64,000 nt of DNA from Tsuneonella troitsensis (GCF_001441535.1 NZ_LMAU01000002.1:124001-188000); one strand, 5' to 3'. Counted from the first letter of the stretch, positions 47,674-62,243 are shown. Notes: generated by a model from the sequence alone, not told the origin. Numbers and translations are program-made.

Positions 47674-48273
47674 ATGGCAGAAGCCACCACCCCCAAGCCG
47701 AAGACCACTCGCAAGGCGGCTGCCAAGCCCGCCGCCAAGGTTTCCGGCACCGCCGCAGCAGCGAATTCGGGCTCTTCGACGACAGGCCAGCCGAAGAATA
47801 CCGAACTTGCGAAGAGCAAGTTCAATGCCGCGCTTGAGGAAGCCAAGGCTGGTGCAGCCGCGCTTCGAACCGAAGCGGGCGAACGCGCCGCAGCTTATCG
47901 CAACCAGGCTCGCTCGCAGAGCGAAGATTGGGTTGCAGAGGCCAAGACCTATGGCGTCCAGGCCAAGGACAAGGCCGGTGAACTTGCGGTCGAGGGCAAG
48001 GGCAAGGTTGCCGAGGCGCTCCTTGCGCTCGGTCGGGCCGTGTTCGATACTGCGCCGACCGTCGATGAAAAGCTCGGCGCGAAGTATGGCGACTATGCCC
48101 GCACCGCGTCTCGCTCGCTGCAGGAAGCTTCGGCCAAGATCGACGCCAAGAGCGTTGACGAGATCGGCGAGGACGCGCGCGAGTTCGTCCGCAAGAGCCC
48201 GGGCCTTGCGATCGGCATCGCGGCAGTTGGCGGCTTCCTGTTGGCACGCTTGTTCCGTAGTTCTAACGACTGA
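47674..48273 (+). CDS. YqjD/ElaB-like (DUF883-type) membrane-anchored protein
   Basis: A 199-residue protein with a Lys/Ala/Pro-rich disordered N-terminus (KPKTTRKAAAKPAAKV) and a long charged amphipathic helical region (about 50-160). A C-terminal tail anchor, RKSPGLAIGIAAVGGFLLARL, follows; the Arg/Lys-SP-GLA-IG pattern is typical of YqjD/ElaB. E. coli YqjD is a stationary-phase protein that binds ribosomes at the membrane. ATG 47674 follows AAGAAGGAAGCG. First gene behind the EcfG promoter. Confidence 0.75.
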   Translation: MAEATTPKPKTTRKAAAKPAAKVSGTAAAANSGSSTTGQPKNTELAKSKFNAALEEAKAGAAALRTEAGERAAAYRNQARSQSEDWVAEAKTYGVQAKDKAGELAVEGKGKVAEALLALGRAVFDTAPTVDEKLGAKYGDYARTASRSLQEASAKIDAKSVDEIGEDAREFVRKSPGLAIGIAAVGGFLLARLFRSSND

Positions 48274-48297
48274 TCCTTCCTGACCGGAGGGAACGGT

Positions 48298-48702
48298 TTG
48301 AACTCACACGATCCGCAATTTGACGCATCCGTCGACGATCCGTCGTCGACGGATGACGTCGCGTCCGATGGGCGCTCGCTGACCGACGACATCGTCGCGT
48401 TGATCGATGATGGGCGCACGCTGGTCGAGGCGGAAGTCCAGTTCCAGAAGACCCGCGCGGCCTTCGCTTTCGATCGCGGCAAGGCTGGCGCGGCTTACGG
48501 CATTGTCGCGGCTGCATTGATCCACCTTGCGCTGGTGGCGTTGGTGGTCGGCGCGGTCATCGGACTTACGCCGATGATCGGAGCTTGGCTGGCGACTTTT
48601 GTTGTGGTCGGGGCGCTGGTCGTCGTCGGGGCATTTTTCGCCTTTGCGGCCAAGCGCAAGTTCGCTCGCCTGGCAGCGGTATATGCGGAGACGCGCGAAT
48701 GA
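48298..48702 (+). CDS. YqjE-like / phage-holin-family membrane protein
   Basis: A 134-residue protein with an acidic N-terminus, a short charged helix (LIDDGRTLVEAEVQFQKTRA) and two membrane helices (about 66-90 and 95-117). The layout fits the actinobacterial-type phage holin family III (DUF1469) that includes YqjE. TTG 48298 has a strong GGAGG. It is coupled by a 4-nt overlap to the next gene. Confidence 0.78.
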   Translation: MNSHDPQFDASVDDPSSTDDVASDGRSLTDDIVALIDDGRTLVEAEVQFQKTRAAFAFDRGKAGAAYGIVAAALIHLALVALVVGAVIGLTPMIGAWLATFVVVGALVVVGAFFAFAAKRKFARLAAVYAETRE

Positions 48703-49019
48703 GTGAGGAACTCGAGCTCCGGCTGCGAGAGGACCGTGCCATGCGCAACGCCGCCCATGCCATCTTCTCTGCCGACCTTGCCCACTTGCGCGCGAGCCTT
48801 GCCGGAAAGAGCATTTCCAGCCGCATCGTCGACCGGATCGGCGAAGGCGCTTCCGAAGTGCTCGACGAGGCTATGGAGGTTGCGGACAACAACAAGGGCG
48901 TCATCGCCACGTTGATTGCCGCGATCCTGCTCTGGTTCGCGCGGCACCCGATTATCGACCTGTTTTCTTCCAGCGACGATGAAACCGACGCGGAACGGAA
49001 CTGCGAAGATACCCGTTGA
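48699..49019 (+). CDS. YqjK-position membrane protein, unknown
   Basis: A 106-residue protein with a charged helical N-terminal half (MSEELELRLREDRAMRNAAH), a helix resembling a DUF883-type core (SRIVDRIGEGASEVLDEAME), one membrane helix (GVIATLIAAILLWFA, about 67-81) and an acidic tail. It sits where E. coli has yqjK in the yqjDEK order, but sequence similarity to YqjK is not claimed. ATG 48699 overlaps the previous stop (ATGA). Confidence 0.7.
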   Translation: MSEELELRLREDRAMRNAAHAIFSADLAHLRASLAGKSISSRIVDRIGEGASEVLDEAMEVADNNKGVIATLIAAILLWFARHPIIDLFSSSDDETDAERNCEDTR

Positions 49020-49050
49020 CAGTGCAACGCATCATTCAAGGGATCTGCAC

Positions 49051-49491
49051 ATGACCACCAACACCAAGACGTCGGCCAAGAAGCGGACCGAACTTAAGCA
49101 GAAGATCGAAGCGGCCGAGAAGCGCAATGCCGATCGCTCGTTCGGCGATTATGCCCGCGGCGCGCGTGACGGAGCGACCTCGTTCGTCAAGGAGCATCCC
49201 ATCGCGACGGTGGCCGGCGGCCTCGTCCTGGGTGCAATCGTTGCTTCGTTTCTCCCCGGCAAGGGCCGCAAGCTTCGCAAGAAGGCGTCGGCTCGCAGCG
49301 CATTGATGGCCGGCGCTCTGGCCGATCTTGCCATCACTTACGGAACGCAGTTCCTGAGTGGTGCGGAAAAGGCGGCCAAGGCCGGACAGGATCGCGCTTC
49401 GGATCTGGGCGATACGCTCGGCGACGGCGTGCGCTCTGCGGGCAAGACGGCCAGCCGTACGATCAGCGATCTGCGTTCGCGCTTCCACTGA
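49051..49491 (+). CDS. Second YqjD/DUF883-like membrane protein
   Basis: A 146-residue protein: a basic helical N-terminus (AKKRTELKQKIEAAEKRNAD), a membrane segment (HPIATVAGGLVLGAIVASFL, about 48-67) followed by the basic PGKGRKLRKKASAR. A second weakly hydrophobic stretch (ALMAGALADLAITYG) and an amphipathic C-terminal helix follow. The EHPIATVAGG element is a variant of the DUF883 anchor. It ends the cluster; an intrinsic terminator follows 18 nt later. Confidence 0.75.
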   Translation: MTTNTKTSAKKRTELKQKIEAAEKRNADRSFGDYARGARDGATSFVKEHPIATVAGGLVLGAIVASFLPGKGRKLRKKASARSALMAGALADLAITYGTQFLSGAEKAAKAGQDRASDLGDTLGDGVRSAGKTASRTISDLRSRFH

Positions 49492-49509
49492 TCGAACGAA
49501 GTTAAGGCT

Positions 49510-49550
49510 AAAGCGGCGCGGCGGGGTTCCCCTGTCGCGCCGCTTTGCTT
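49510..49550 (+). terminator. Rho-independent terminator of the Yqj-like cluster
   Basis: AAAGCGGCGCG at 49510-49520 pairs perfectly with CGCGCCGCTTT at 49536-49546; an inner GGGG/CCCC pair shortens the loop. The T-run of the stem continues into TTTGCTT. It follows the last cluster gene by 18 nt. Confidence 0.8.
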
Positions 49551-49585
49551 ATGGGGCGCGCCAATTCCTCCCCAAGGACCCCGAT

Positions 49586-49822
49586 ATGACCCAGCCCAAG
49601 AAGCAACTGATGCACCTCGTCATGGGTGGCCGCGTGACCGACCCGATGACGATGGAATTCGAGAACCTATCCGAAATCGACATGGTCGGGGTGTTCCCCG
49701 ACTACGCCAGCGCGCTCGACGCATGGCGCGGCGCGGCACAGCGCACGGTCGACGATGCAGCGATGAAGTACGTCATCGTCCACCTGCACAAGCTGCTCGA
49801 TCCCGGAGCGCACGGCCAGTAA
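49586..49822 (+). CDS. DUF4170 family protein
   Basis: A 78-residue protein of unknown function, MTQPKKQLMHLVMGGRVTDP then IDMVGVFPDYASALDAWRGAAQ and a C-terminal YVIVHLHKLLDP, as in the DUF4170 family of alphaproteobacteria. ATG 49586 follows AAGGACCCCG. It is convergent with greA, 27 nt apart. Confidence 0.82.
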   Translation: MTQPKKQLMHLVMGGRVTDPMTMEFENLSEIDMVGVFPDYASALDAWRGAAQRTVDDAAMKYVIVHLHKLLDPGAHGQ

Positions 49823-49849
49823 GCCCTGCCCTTCCGGGATGCGCAGAAA

Positions 49850-50326
49850 TCAGATGAATTCGATCTTCTTGACGAGGTAGAACTTGTCGCCCGAAGGAAC
49901 GGTGACTTCGATCTCGTCACCGACCTTCTTGGTGATCAGCGCCCGGCCGAGCGGCGAATTGTAGCTGATCCGGCCGACCTTGGCGTCAGCCTCGGTCTGG
50001 CCGACGATCTGATACTTCACCGGCTTGTCGTTTTCGTCCAGCAACGTGACCGTGGCACCGAACACGATCCGGTCGCCCGAAAGCGAGGCGGGATCAATGA
50101 TCTGCGCGCGGCTGATGCGGTCTTCCAGATCGGCGATCTGCGCCTCTACCTGGCCCTGGCGTTCCTTCGCGGCGTGATATTCGGCGTTTTCCGAAAGGTC
50201 GCCGTGCGCGCGCGCTTCCTCGATCGCATCGACGATCTTCGGACGTTCGGCGCGCAGGACCTTGAGGTCGGCGGCAATCCGCTCGTACCCTTCGGCCAGC
50301 ATCGGCACCTTTTCCATCGTAGCCAT
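49850..50326 (-). CDS. greA: Transcription elongation factor GreA
   Basis: Rescues backtracked RNA polymerase by stimulating transcript cleavage. The 158-residue protein has the N-terminal coiled coil with the acidic tip [23 protein letters not shown] and the C-terminal FKBP-like domain ending [27 protein letters not shown] 50326 ([10 protein letters not shown]) is the family start. It lies 108 nt downstream of carB on the same strand and is probably co-transcribed with the car genes. Confidence 0.96.
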   Translation of the reverse strand: MATMEKVPMLAEGYERIAADLKVLRAERPKIVDAIEEARAHGDLSENAEYHAAKERQGQVEAQIADLEDRISRAQIIDPASLSGDRIVFGATVTLLDENDKPVKYQIVGQTEADAKVGRISYNSPLGRALITKKVGDEIEVTVPSGDKFYLVKKIEFI

Positions 50327-50434
50327 CCCGTGTTCTTTCTGTAGGTACGCGTCCACCGGGACAATTCGAGACCCCGCCGCGCGATTGAACGGCTGATTAC
50401 GGGTCGCGATGTCGGGAAGAACGCGGCGTGTCTT

Positions 50435-53757
<3,323 letters not shown>

Positions 53758-53758
<1 letters not shown>

Positions 53759-54235
53759 TAGTTCGACAGTCCCAGGATAAACTGAATCAAGCTGAGCGCA
53801 GCAAGTGAGGCGGTGACTGCTGGGTGATTGAGAAGATTCACGACCTCTCGCCATGGCACATTTGGCGCTTCGAGCAGCACAAGCGCCGCCTCGACTCGCT
53901 TGCAAGCATCGGCTCTAGTTTCAATATCGCCATCTGACTGGATGATGGTCTGTAGTAGTTCGTTTGCTCGAAGCCGAATGACAGCTGATTTTTGAGCACT
54001 TATTGCCTTCCCGAGCCCAGTCCAGTTAGCACTGTCGACGGCTCGTTGGATCTTTTCAGGATCAAACTCTCCGCTCGTATCAACCCTGGAGGCAGAATTG
54101 GCGTTGTCGATTAGAGCTTGAATTGCGTGCTCTGCGCCTGCTTTCGAAGAGTAGCCTTCAGTCGAAAACAGCACTTGCCCGTCATGTTTGAATCGAGCCC
54201 TGAATTCTCCCGCTCGGTCCTTATACAACTCCATT

Positions 54236-54246
<11 letters not shown>
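53758..54246 (-). CDS. DUF1508 (YegP-type) protein with C-terminal membrane tail, inserted between carA and carB
   Basis: A 162-residue protein. Residues about 5-50 match DUF1508/YegP ([20 protein letters not shown], then [19 protein letters not shown]). A helical region and a hydrophobic C-terminal segment ([23 protein letters not shown]) suggest a tail anchor. Local GC is about 50 percent by eye, against well over 60 percent in both flanking genes, pointing to recent acquisition. It is exactly fitted: it overlaps the carA stop (start at 54246, or ATG 54234 one base after it) and overlaps the carB start by 1 nt. Function unknown; a link to carbamoyl phosphate is not shown. Confidence 0.8.
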
Positions 54247-55405
<1,159 letters not shown>

Positions 55406-55525
55406 GGGGCTCTCCGAGTCAGGGGTTTTCCGGCGATGTCGCTAAGTCCCAGCCGCTAGGGCCGGTTCCCTGCCTCGTCAAGCCGCGCTAGGGACCTGTG
55501 CATACTTATCCGAAAGGCTTTCCCC

Positions 55526-55978
55526 ATGATCCGCGACACCATCAAGCAGGCCCAGATCGACGCGATGAAGGGCGGCGACAAGGAGCGGCTCGCCGCGGTT
55601 CGCCTGATCCTCGCCAAGATCAAGGACCGCGATATCGAGCTGCGCACCGCCACGCAAAAGCCCGACGACGACGCGATGGTCGTCGAGACCTTGCAAAAAA
55701 TGGCGAAGCAGCGCCGCGAGTCGATAACCATGTACGTTGACGGCAATCGCGAGGAACTGGCCGAGCAGGAGCGCAAGGAACTCAAGGTTATCGAGGAGTT
55801 CCTGCCGCAGCAGCTTTCCGAAGACGAGACGCGCGCCGCCATCGCCGACATCAAGGCAACCCTTGGCGCTGAATCCATTAAGGATATGGGTCGCGTGATG
55901 GCGGAACTAAAGGCGCGCCACGCCGCTGTGCTCGACATGCAGACCGCCAGCAGGCTGGTCAAAGACGCATTGTCTTGA
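55526..55978 (+). CDS. yqeY: GatB/YqeY domain protein
   Basis: A 150-residue YqeY-type protein, related to the C-terminal tRNA-binding domain of GatB; its role may be in tRNA or aminoacyl-tRNA handling. It opens MIRDTIKQAQIDAMKGGDKE and has the motif VIEEFLPQQLSEDETRAAI and MGRVMAELKARHAAVLD. It is located upstream of dnaG-rpoD, as in many alphaproteobacteria, and 11 nt before the lipoprotein gene. Confidence 0.93.
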   Translation: MIRDTIKQAQIDAMKGGDKERLAAVRLILAKIKDRDIELRTATQKPDDDAMVVETLQKMAKQRRESITMYVDGNREELAEQERKELKVIEEFLPQQLSEDETRAAIADIKATLGAESIKDMGRVMAELKARHAAVLDMQTASRLVKDALS

Positions 55979-55989
55979 GGGGAAATTCG

Positions 55990-56727
55990 ATGAGGACCAT
56001 TCTTGCCGTATCCGCGCTGGCGCTGTCGCTGACGGCCTGTTCTGGCGAACCGACACCCGCCGAAGTGCAGGACCGGGACGTCACCGACCTCAACACCGCC
56101 AACACAGATGGCAAGGTCGAGGCGCAGGCCAAGGCGCTGTCCGCCGGCGATTTCGCCGAACTGCAGCTTGGCGGTAAGGTCAAGGGACCACAGGGGTTCG
56201 AGGTGACCGGCGCGATGGCGAACGACGCGGGCAGCTTTGCCGACCTGCGCGCCTATGTCGCCTGCCCAAGGGGAACGATCGTCTGCGATCCGAAGACCCA
56301 GCCCGAAGGCACCGTCTACACTTATGTCTTCGTCGTCTATCCCGGTGGCGACAACAATCCCGATAGCGGGATCGGCGCCAACAATACCGCCAGCGACATC
56401 GAACGCGCGACCGCGTTCCGCATGGTCATGCCGGCGCACGGTTTCACCGGAAACGCCGGCTACGCCAAATCGGAAGCGCTGGCTGCCATTGGCGCCAAGG
56501 CGGACGTAGTGGTGAGTTGCGACAACGGCGGACTGGTCTGGACCGTCAGCGCGGGCGACGGCGGCAACCAGTGGGAGCAGAAGGAACCGCTGACGTTCTA
56601 CTGGCAGAGCACCCTGCCCCCCGCGGGACCCGCCAAAGCCTATGTGTTCGATGCCGACAGCACCTTCTCGACCGGCAGCGGCCCCTACCCGGCGGAGAAG
56701 GAAGGCGCGCAGAACGCCTGCGCCTGA
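55990..56727 (+). CDS. Hypothetical lipoprotein
   Basis: A 245-residue protein with a lipobox signal (MRTILAVSALALSLTACSG, lipidated Cys about 17). A mature domain follows with three other cysteines (YVACPRG, IVCDPK, VSCDNGG) and a C-terminal NACA. ATG 55990 follows TGAGGGGAAATTCG. It lies between yqeY and dnaG and is probably in the same transcript. No family recognised. Confidence 0.75.
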   Translation: MRTILAVSALALSLTACSGEPTPAEVQDRDVTDLNTANTDGKVEAQAKALSAGDFAELQLGGKVKGPQGFEVTGAMANDAGSFADLRAYVACPRGTIVCDPKTQPEGTVYTYVFVVYPGGDNNPDSGIGANNTASDIERATAFRMVMPAHGFTGNAGYAKSEALAAIGAKADVVVSCDNGGLVWTVSAGDGGNQWEQKEPLTFYWQSTLPPAGPAKAYVFDADSTFSTGSGPYPAEKEGAQNACA

Positions 56728-56765
56728 CCTTGCAAAGCGCGCCGATTCGCCCGCATTGAGGGGGC

Positions 56766-58652
56766 ATGGCGCTCTCCCCGCAATGGCTCGACGAACTGCG
56801 TGCGCGCCTGACGCTGAGCAGCGTGGTCATGCGCACCACGAAGCTGCAGCGCGCGGGGCGCGAGTGGAAGGCGTGCTGCCCGTTCCATGACGAGAAATCG
56901 CCGAGCTTCACGGTCAGCGACGAGAAGGGCTTCTATCACTGCTTCGGGTGCGGCGCGCACGGAGACGTGATCCGCTGGATGACCGACCAGCGCGGCCTGT
57001 CGTTCATGGACGCGGTCAAGGAACTGGCGTCCGAAGCGGGTCTGGAAGTGCCCGCCGCCGATCCGCGCGCGGCGCAGGCGGCCGAGCAGCGCGCGGGCCT
57101 GCACGACGTGCTGCAAGCGGCGCAGGACTTCTACCGCGCCAGCCTGTCCACCCCGGCCGGCGCGAAGGCCCGCGACTACCTCGCCTCGCGCCGGTTCGAC
57201 GCCCATACGATGGAGCGGTTCGGGTTCGGCTATGCCCCCGCCGCCCGACAGGCGCTGAAGGCCGCGCTCGCCCAGTTCGACGAGGCGATGATGATCGAGG
57301 CGGGCCTGCGCATCGCCGTCGACGACAAGGAACCCTACGACCGGTTCCGCGATCGGCTGACGATGCCGATCCACGACGCGCGCGGGCGGGTGATCGGGTT
57401 CGCCGCGCGTATCCTGGACGCGGACAAGAAGGACGCACCCAAATACATCAATTCTCCCGATACGCTCGTGTTCGACAAGGGGCGCACCCTGTTCAACCTC
57501 CACCGCGCCGGCCCGGCATCGCGCAAGAGCGGCCGGTTGGTGGTGGTCGAAGGTCAGATGGACGTGGTCGCGATGGCTGCTGCCGGGTTCGAGGACGCGG
57601 TCGCGCCAATGGGCACCGCGCTCACCGAACGCCAACTCGAGATGTTGTGGCGGTTGGTAGACGCGCCGATCCTCTGCTTAGATGGCGATAACGCGGGCCA
57701 GCGAGCCGCGATGCGGGCGATCGGTCGCGCGCTGCCAATGCTCGCACCCGGCAAGACGCTCAGCATCGTCCGGCTGCCGACCGGACTCGATCCCGATGAC
57801 CTTATCAAGCAGAGCGGCCCTGCCGCGATGGATGCATTGCTGGCCGAACCGGGCAGCCTGCTCGATACGCTGTGGGAGTTCGAGAAGGCGTCCTCACCCC
57901 TGCACACGCCGGAGGACAAGGCTGGCCTGAAGGCGCGGCTGATCGAGCATTGCGAGGCGATCCAGCACCCCGATATCCGCTCGCTATATCGGCGCGACCT
58001 GCTCGAGAAGTTTTCCGCCTTCGCCTTTCCCCCTCGCCCGCCGCGCGAGCGGCGCGAATGGAAAAGTGGATTCGCCAAACCTGCCTCTCCCCCGCTTTCG
58101 CCCGAATCCGCCGGCAGGTTGCGCAAGGCAAACGGGGTCAATCGCGATGCGTTGGCGAGCGCGGTGGTGGCCGGATTGTTGCGTTTTCCCGACCAGATTC
58201 TTGCCCATGCCGAGTTGCTGGGACAATTCGCGAGCCAGGACGGGCGGGTGGGCCCGGCGCTCGAATCGCTGATCGAGGCGGCCGAACTGCTTGAACCGGG
58301 AGCGGAAACGCCCATATCGGTCCCACAGGGTTTCGCCCCGCCGCCGGACAATAGCCGCTTTACCTTCCTCGACGAAGGTGCCGATCCGCGAGCCGCGCGC
58401 GAAGACCTGGCCGAAGCCGTGGCGCTGCTGGTCGAGCGGCCCGCGCTGGAAGCCGCGCTTGCGGCGGCCACCGCGCGCTTTGCGACCGATCCCGAGGCCG
58501 CTTTCGCGGAGCAGCAACGGCTGCTTAAACGAAAGCTGGCATTCGAGAAACGACTCGGGCTAATGGCGAGCCGCAGGGCCGCACTCGCGGCCCAAACCGA
58601 TTCAGACTCTCCGTCGGCACCGTCCGGCGCCACGGACGAGGACAGCGAATGA
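56766..58652 (+). CDS. dnaG: DNA primase
   Basis: Synthesises RNA primers at the replication fork. The 628-residue protein has the CHC2 zinc finger ([11 protein letters not shown] to [10 protein letters not shown], about residues 38-65), the catalytic core with [20 protein letters not shown], and the Toprim domain with [16 protein letters not shown] and [14 protein letters not shown] variable C-terminal helicase-binding domain follows. The stop overlaps the rpoD start by 4 nt (ATGA). Confidence 0.97.
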   Translation: MALSPQWLDELRARLTLSSVVMRTTKLQRAGREWKACCPFHDEKSPSFTVSDEKGFYHCFGCGAHGDVIRWMTDQRGLSFMDAVKELASEAGLEVPAADPRAAQAAEQRAGLHDVLQAAQDFYRASLSTPAGAKARDYLASRRFDAHTMERFGFGYAPAARQALKAALAQFDEAMMIEAGLRIAVDDKEPYDRFRDRLTMPIHDARGRVIGFAARILDADKKDAPKYINSPDTLVFDKGRTLFNLHRAGPASRKSGRLVVVEGQMDVVAMAAAGFEDAVAPMGTALTERQLEMLWRLVDAPILCLDGDNAGQRAAMRAIGRALPMLAPGKTLSIVRLPTGLDPDDLIKQSGPAAMDALLAEPGSLLDTLWEFEKASSPLHTPEDKAGLKARLIEHCEAIQHPDIRSLYRRDLLEKFSAFAFPPRPPRERREWKSGFAKPASPPLSPESAGRLRKANGVNRDALASAVVAGLLRFPDQILAHAELLGQFASQDGRVGPALESLIEAAELLEPGAETPISVPQGFAPPPDNSRFTFLDEGADPRAAREDLAEAVALLVERPALEAALAAATARFATDPEAAFAEQQRLLKRKLAFEKRLGLMASRRAALAAQTDSDSPSAPSGATDEDSE

Positions 58653-60715
58653 CACGAGACGAAATGGCGACCCAGGAAGACACCGACGGCAAGGACGACG
58701 CGCCGCTCATCGATCTCAACGAAGCGACCATCAAGAAGCTGATCACCAAGGCCAAGCGCCGGGGCTATGTCACCGTGGACGAGCTCAACGAAGCGCTGCC
58801 GCAGGACGAGCTGTCCAGCGAGCAGATCGAGGACGTGATGTCCGCGATCAGCGAGATGGGCGTGAACATCGTCGAGAACGACGAGGACGCCGAGGCCGAA
58901 TCCGACAGCGACGAGGACGACGTCGACGAGTTGAGTCCCGACGACGAGGACGGCGACGACGAAGGCGCGTCCAACAAGCCCGCCAAGCCTGCCGCCGCGG
59001 CCAAGAAGAAAGAAACCGTCGAGCGTACCGACGATCCGGTGCGGATGTACCTGCGCGAGATGGGCGCGGTCGAGCTGCTGAGCCGCGAGGGCGAGATCGC
59101 CATCGCCAAGCGGATCGAAGCGGGCCGCGACATGATGATCATGGGCCTGTGCGAAAGCCCGATCACCTTCCACGCGATCATTCTCTGGTCCGAAGCCCTC
59201 AACAACGAGGAAATGCAGCTTCGCGAGATCCTCGATCTCGACGCCATGCTGTCGAAGGAACCGCCGGTCGACAAGATGACCGACGATGCCGAGGACGACG
59301 ACGACGACGGCGAAATCTCCGAGGCGACTGCCGGCCCTTCCTACAAGGAAGAGGACGAGGTCGAGGAGGAAGAAGCCGAGACCGACGAGGACGACGAAGA
59401 CGGCGAGAAGTCGCCGCGCCGCCGCGAGGAAGAAGAGGAAGAGGACAACACCCTCAGCCTCGCCCAGATGGAAGCCGCGCTGAAGCCCGAGGCGCTGGAA
59501 ACCTTTGCGCGCATCACCTCGCTCTTCAAGAAGTTCGAGAAGCTCCAGCTCGAGCGGGTCGAGACTCTCGGCGCCGGGCTCGATTATCCGTCGGCCAAGG
59601 AAAAGAAGTACGAGGCCCTGCGCGAAGAGCTGACGGCCGAGGTCGAAAGCGTGCAGTTCCACGCGACCAAGATCGAATTCCTGGTCGACAACCTTTATGC
59701 ATTCAACCGCCGCCTGACCGCGCTGGGCGGCCAGATGCTGCGCCTTGCCGAACGGCACAAGGTGAAGCGGGCCGATTTCCTGAACGCCTACATCGGCAAC
59801 GAGCTCGACGACACCTGGCTCACCGACAACGCCAAGAAGGACAAGAAGTGGGCCGCCTTCGCCGAGAAGGAAGCCGACGCGGTCGAGCGCATTCGTGCCG
59901 AGATCGCCGACATCGCTTCGGCGACCGGCATGTCGCTTCCCGAGTTCCGCCGCATCGTCAACATGGTCCAGAAGGGCGAGCGCGAGGCGCGCATCGCCAA
60001 GAAGGAAATGGTCGAGGCGAACCTGCGACTGGTGATCTCGATAGCTAAAAAGTATACGAACCGCGGCTTGCAATTCCTTGATCTCATTCAGGAAGGCAAT
60101 ATCGGCCTGATGAAGGCGGTCGACAAGTTCGAGTACCGTCGCGGCTACAAGTTCAGCACCTACGCCACCTGGTGGATCCGGCAGGCGATCACCCGTTCGA
60201 TCGCCGATCAGGCGCGCACGATCCGCATTCCGGTCCACATGATCGAGACGATCAACAAGCTCGTCCGCACCAGCCGCCAATTCCTGCACGAACAGGGCCG
60301 CGAACCGACCCCGGAAGAGATGGCCGAGCGCCTCTCGATGCCGCTGGAGAAGGTGCGCAAGGTGATGAAGATCGCCAAGGAGCCGATCAGTCTCGAGACG
60401 CCGATCGGCGACGAGGAGGATTCGCATCTCGGAGACTTCATCGAGGACAAGAACGCGATCATCCCGGTCGATGCGGCGATTCAGTCGAACCTCAAGGAAA
60501 CGGTCACCCGCGTCCTTGCGAGCCTTACCCCTCGCGAGGAGCGCGTCCTGCGGATGCGGTTCGGTATCGGCATGAACACCGATCATACCCTCGAGGAGGT
60601 CGGTCAGCAGTTCTCGGTCACCCGCGAACGTATCCGTCAGATCGAAGCGAAGGCGCTGCGCAAGCTCAAGCACCCGAGCCGCAGCCGAAAAATGCGGTCT
60701 TTCCTCGATCAGTAG
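58649..60715 (+). CDS. rpoD: RNA polymerase primary sigma factor (sigma-70/RpoD)
   Basis: Housekeeping sigma factor of 688 residues. It has sigma region 1.1 ([21 protein letters not shown]), an Asp/Glu-rich stretch, region 1.2 ([21 protein letters not shown]), and a long acidic non-conserved region (about 200-270). Region 2 follows with [28 protein letters not shown], then region 3, and region 4.2 with [20 protein letters not shown]. The start is ATG 58649 overlapping dnaG, or ATG 58664 (MATQED). The dnaG-rpoD pairing is the macromolecular-synthesis arrangement. Confidence 0.97.
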   Translation: MTRDEMATQEDTDGKDDAPLIDLNEATIKKLITKAKRRGYVTVDELNEALPQDELSSEQIEDVMSAISEMGVNIVENDEDAEAESDSDEDDVDELSPDDEDGDDEGASNKPAKPAAAAKKKETVERTDDPVRMYLREMGAVELLSREGEIAIAKRIEAGRDMMIMGLCESPITFHAIILWSEALNNEEMQLREILDLDAMLSKEPPVDKMTDDAEDDDDDGEISEATAGPSYKEEDEVEEEEAETDEDDEDGEKSPRRREEEEEEDNTLSLAQMEAALKPEALETFARITSLFKKFEKLQLERVETLGAGLDYPSAKEKKYEALREELTAEVESVQFHATKIEFLVDNLYAFNRRLTALGGQMLRLAERHKVKRADFLNAYIGNELDDTWLTDNAKKDKKWAAFAEKEADAVERIRAEIADIASATGMSLPEFRRIVNMVQKGEREARIAKKEMVEANLRLVISIAKKYTNRGLQFLDLIQEGNIGLMKAVDKFEYRRGYKFSTYATWWIRQAITRSIADQARTIRIPVHMIETINKLVRTSRQFLHEQGREPTPEEMAERLSMPLEKVRKVMKIAKEPISLETPIGDEEDSHLGDFIEDKNAIIPVDAAIQSNLKETVTRVLASLTPREERVLRMRFGIGMNTDHTLEEVGQQFSVTRERIRQIEAKALRKLKHPSRSRKMRSFLDQ

Positions 60716-60794
60716 GGATACTTTTCGCGGATAGGGAGTTTGACCCATCGAAGATGGGCGGTCCGATAAGTCATGATAATGCGGCACCAACGCC

Positions 60795-62243
60795 GTGAGC
60801 GGCGTTGAGCAGGTCGACTTCGAGAAGCTGTTCTCGAAGTCGCCCAATCCCTATGTCCTGCTCGATCGCGATTTCAAGATCGCATGGATGAACGAGGCGT
60901 ACCTGGCCGCGACGATGCGGTCGCGAGACGATCTTCTGGATGTCGGTATGTTCGAGGCCTTCCCCAGCGATCCCCAGAGCGAGAGTTTCACGCTCCTCAA
61001 CGATTCGCTGCACCGGGTCTTGGGCACTGGGATGGCTGACGAGATCGCCCTCATACGGTACGACATCGCCGGTCCCGACGGGACGATGAACGAGATGTAC
61101 TGGAGCGCGACGCACACTCCCGTCCTTGACGATCGCGGCGAGACTGCATTCATCCTGCAGCACACAGTGGACGTGACCGAACTTCACTCGCTACGCCGCG
61201 CCCGGGATGAGATGTATCTCGTCCAGCGCGCGGATGCCGTCCAGGCCCGCAACGCAGGACTCCGGCAGGAAAGCGCGCAGCTTAAGGCCCTGTTCGAACA
61301 GGCTCCCGGTTTTGTGGCGGTGGTCGAGGGTCCCCGGCACGTCTTCCGGATGGCGAATGCTTCGTACCGGCGCCTGGTTGCCGAGCGCGATATCGTCGGT
61401 CACTCCGTCGAGGAGGCCATACCCGAAGTCGTCGATCAGGGCTTCGTTTCGGTGCTCGATGCGGTGCGGCAGGACGGACGCGCATATGTGGGCCAGCGAG
61501 AGCGCGTGATGTTGAAGAGGGAAGGCGGCGACGACGTGGAGCTTCGCTACCTCAACTTCATTTTTCAACCGATCCATCAGGACGGGTCCGTAACGGGCAT
61601 CATCATCCAGGGGTATGACGTTACCGATCAGGTGGAGGCGTCCGAGGCGCAGCGTTTGCTGATCGACGAGCTCAATCACCGGGTGAAGAACACGCTGGCC
61701 ATCGTCCAGGGTTTGGCCGCGCAGTCCTTTCGCGATCTCGAAGGCGCGGAAACGGCGCGTCGGGCTTTCGACGCACGCTTGAATGCCCTCGCGGCGGCAC
61801 ACAGCCTGCTCACCGCGCGGAATTGGGAATCGGCCGTTGTGGCCGACATTGTGTCGGGCGCGGTAACGGCGGCTGCGGGCGACGACGTATCCCGCGTGGA
61901 CCTGACGGGGCCCCATTTGCCGCTCCCTCCCCAGGTCGGCGTCTCGTTGTCGATGATGGTCCACGAATTGACGACCAACGCGATCAAGTACGGGGCGCTC
62001 GCTTCAGATACGGGCCGGGTATCGGTCGATTGGAAGGTCGAAAATGTCGAGGACCACCGCACTTTGACACTCGATTGGCGCGAGAGCGGCGGTCCGCCGG
62101 TCGTTTCGCCCGAGCGGCTGGGCTTCGGCTCTAGGCTGATCCAACGCGGCCTTTCCGCGGACGGTGGGGGTCACGTGGACATGATATTCGACCCGCGAGG
62201 ATTGCATTGCCGCGTCGTGGCGCGCCTTGGAGCAACCGCGTGA
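60795..62243 (+). CDS. PAS-PAS HWE-family sensor histidine kinase
   Basis: A 482-residue soluble kinase. It has two PAS domains (about 12-130 and 163-282, with RYLNFIFQPIHQDGSVTGII closing the second), then the HWE dimerisation region with the phosphorylated histidine in DELNHRVKNTLAIVQGLA (H295). The ATPase domain has HELTTNAIKYGAL and the HWE marker DWRESGGPPV. No membrane segment is visible. HWE kinases commonly feed the general stress response in sphingomonads; that role here is inference. GTG start 60795; a GTGA overlap couples it to the receiver gene. Confidence 0.92.
   Translation: MSGVEQVDFEKLFSKSPNPYVLLDRDFKIAWMNEAYLAATMRSRDDLLDVGMFEAFPSDPQSESFTLLNDSLHRVLGTGMADEIALIRYDIAGPDGTMNEMYWSATHTPVLDDRGETAFILQHTVDVTELHSLRRARDEMYLVQRADAVQARNAGLRQESAQLKALFEQAPGFVAVVEGPRHVFRMANASYRRLVAERDIVGHSVEEAIPEVVDQGFVSVLDAVRQDGRAYVGQRERVMLKREGGDDVELRYLNFIFQPIHQDGSVTGIIIQGYDVTDQVEASEAQRLLIDELNHRVKNTLAIVQGLAAQSFRDLEGAETARRAFDARLNALAAAHSLLTARNWESAVVADIVSGAVTAAAGDDVSRVDLTGPHLPLPPQVGVSLSMMVHELTTNAIKYGALASDTGRVSVDWKVENVEDHRTLTLDWRESGGPPVVSPERLGFGSRLIQRGLSADGGGHVDMIFDPRGLHCRVVARLGATA

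Noticed and set aside
59281-59460. Asp/Glu codon-rich, repeat-like stretch in rpoD
   Set aside because: It is the acidic non-conserved region of alphaproteobacterial primary sigma factors, not a DNA repeat or an insertion.
60752-60767. CCCATC-GAA-GATGGG hairpin after rpoD as terminator
   Set aside because: The stem is only 6 bp and is followed by GC-rich sequence without a T-tract. It may be incidental, and the kinase gene could be co-transcribed.
57554-60847. A 1097-codon open frame on the minus strand opposite dnaG-rpoD
   Set aside because: It is antisense to two certain essential genes, starts in the next gene, and its Leu/Asp/Arg/His-rich translation is what a GC-rich codon bias gives on the opposite strand. 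No recognisable domain or start context supports it. Ribosome profiling would settle it.
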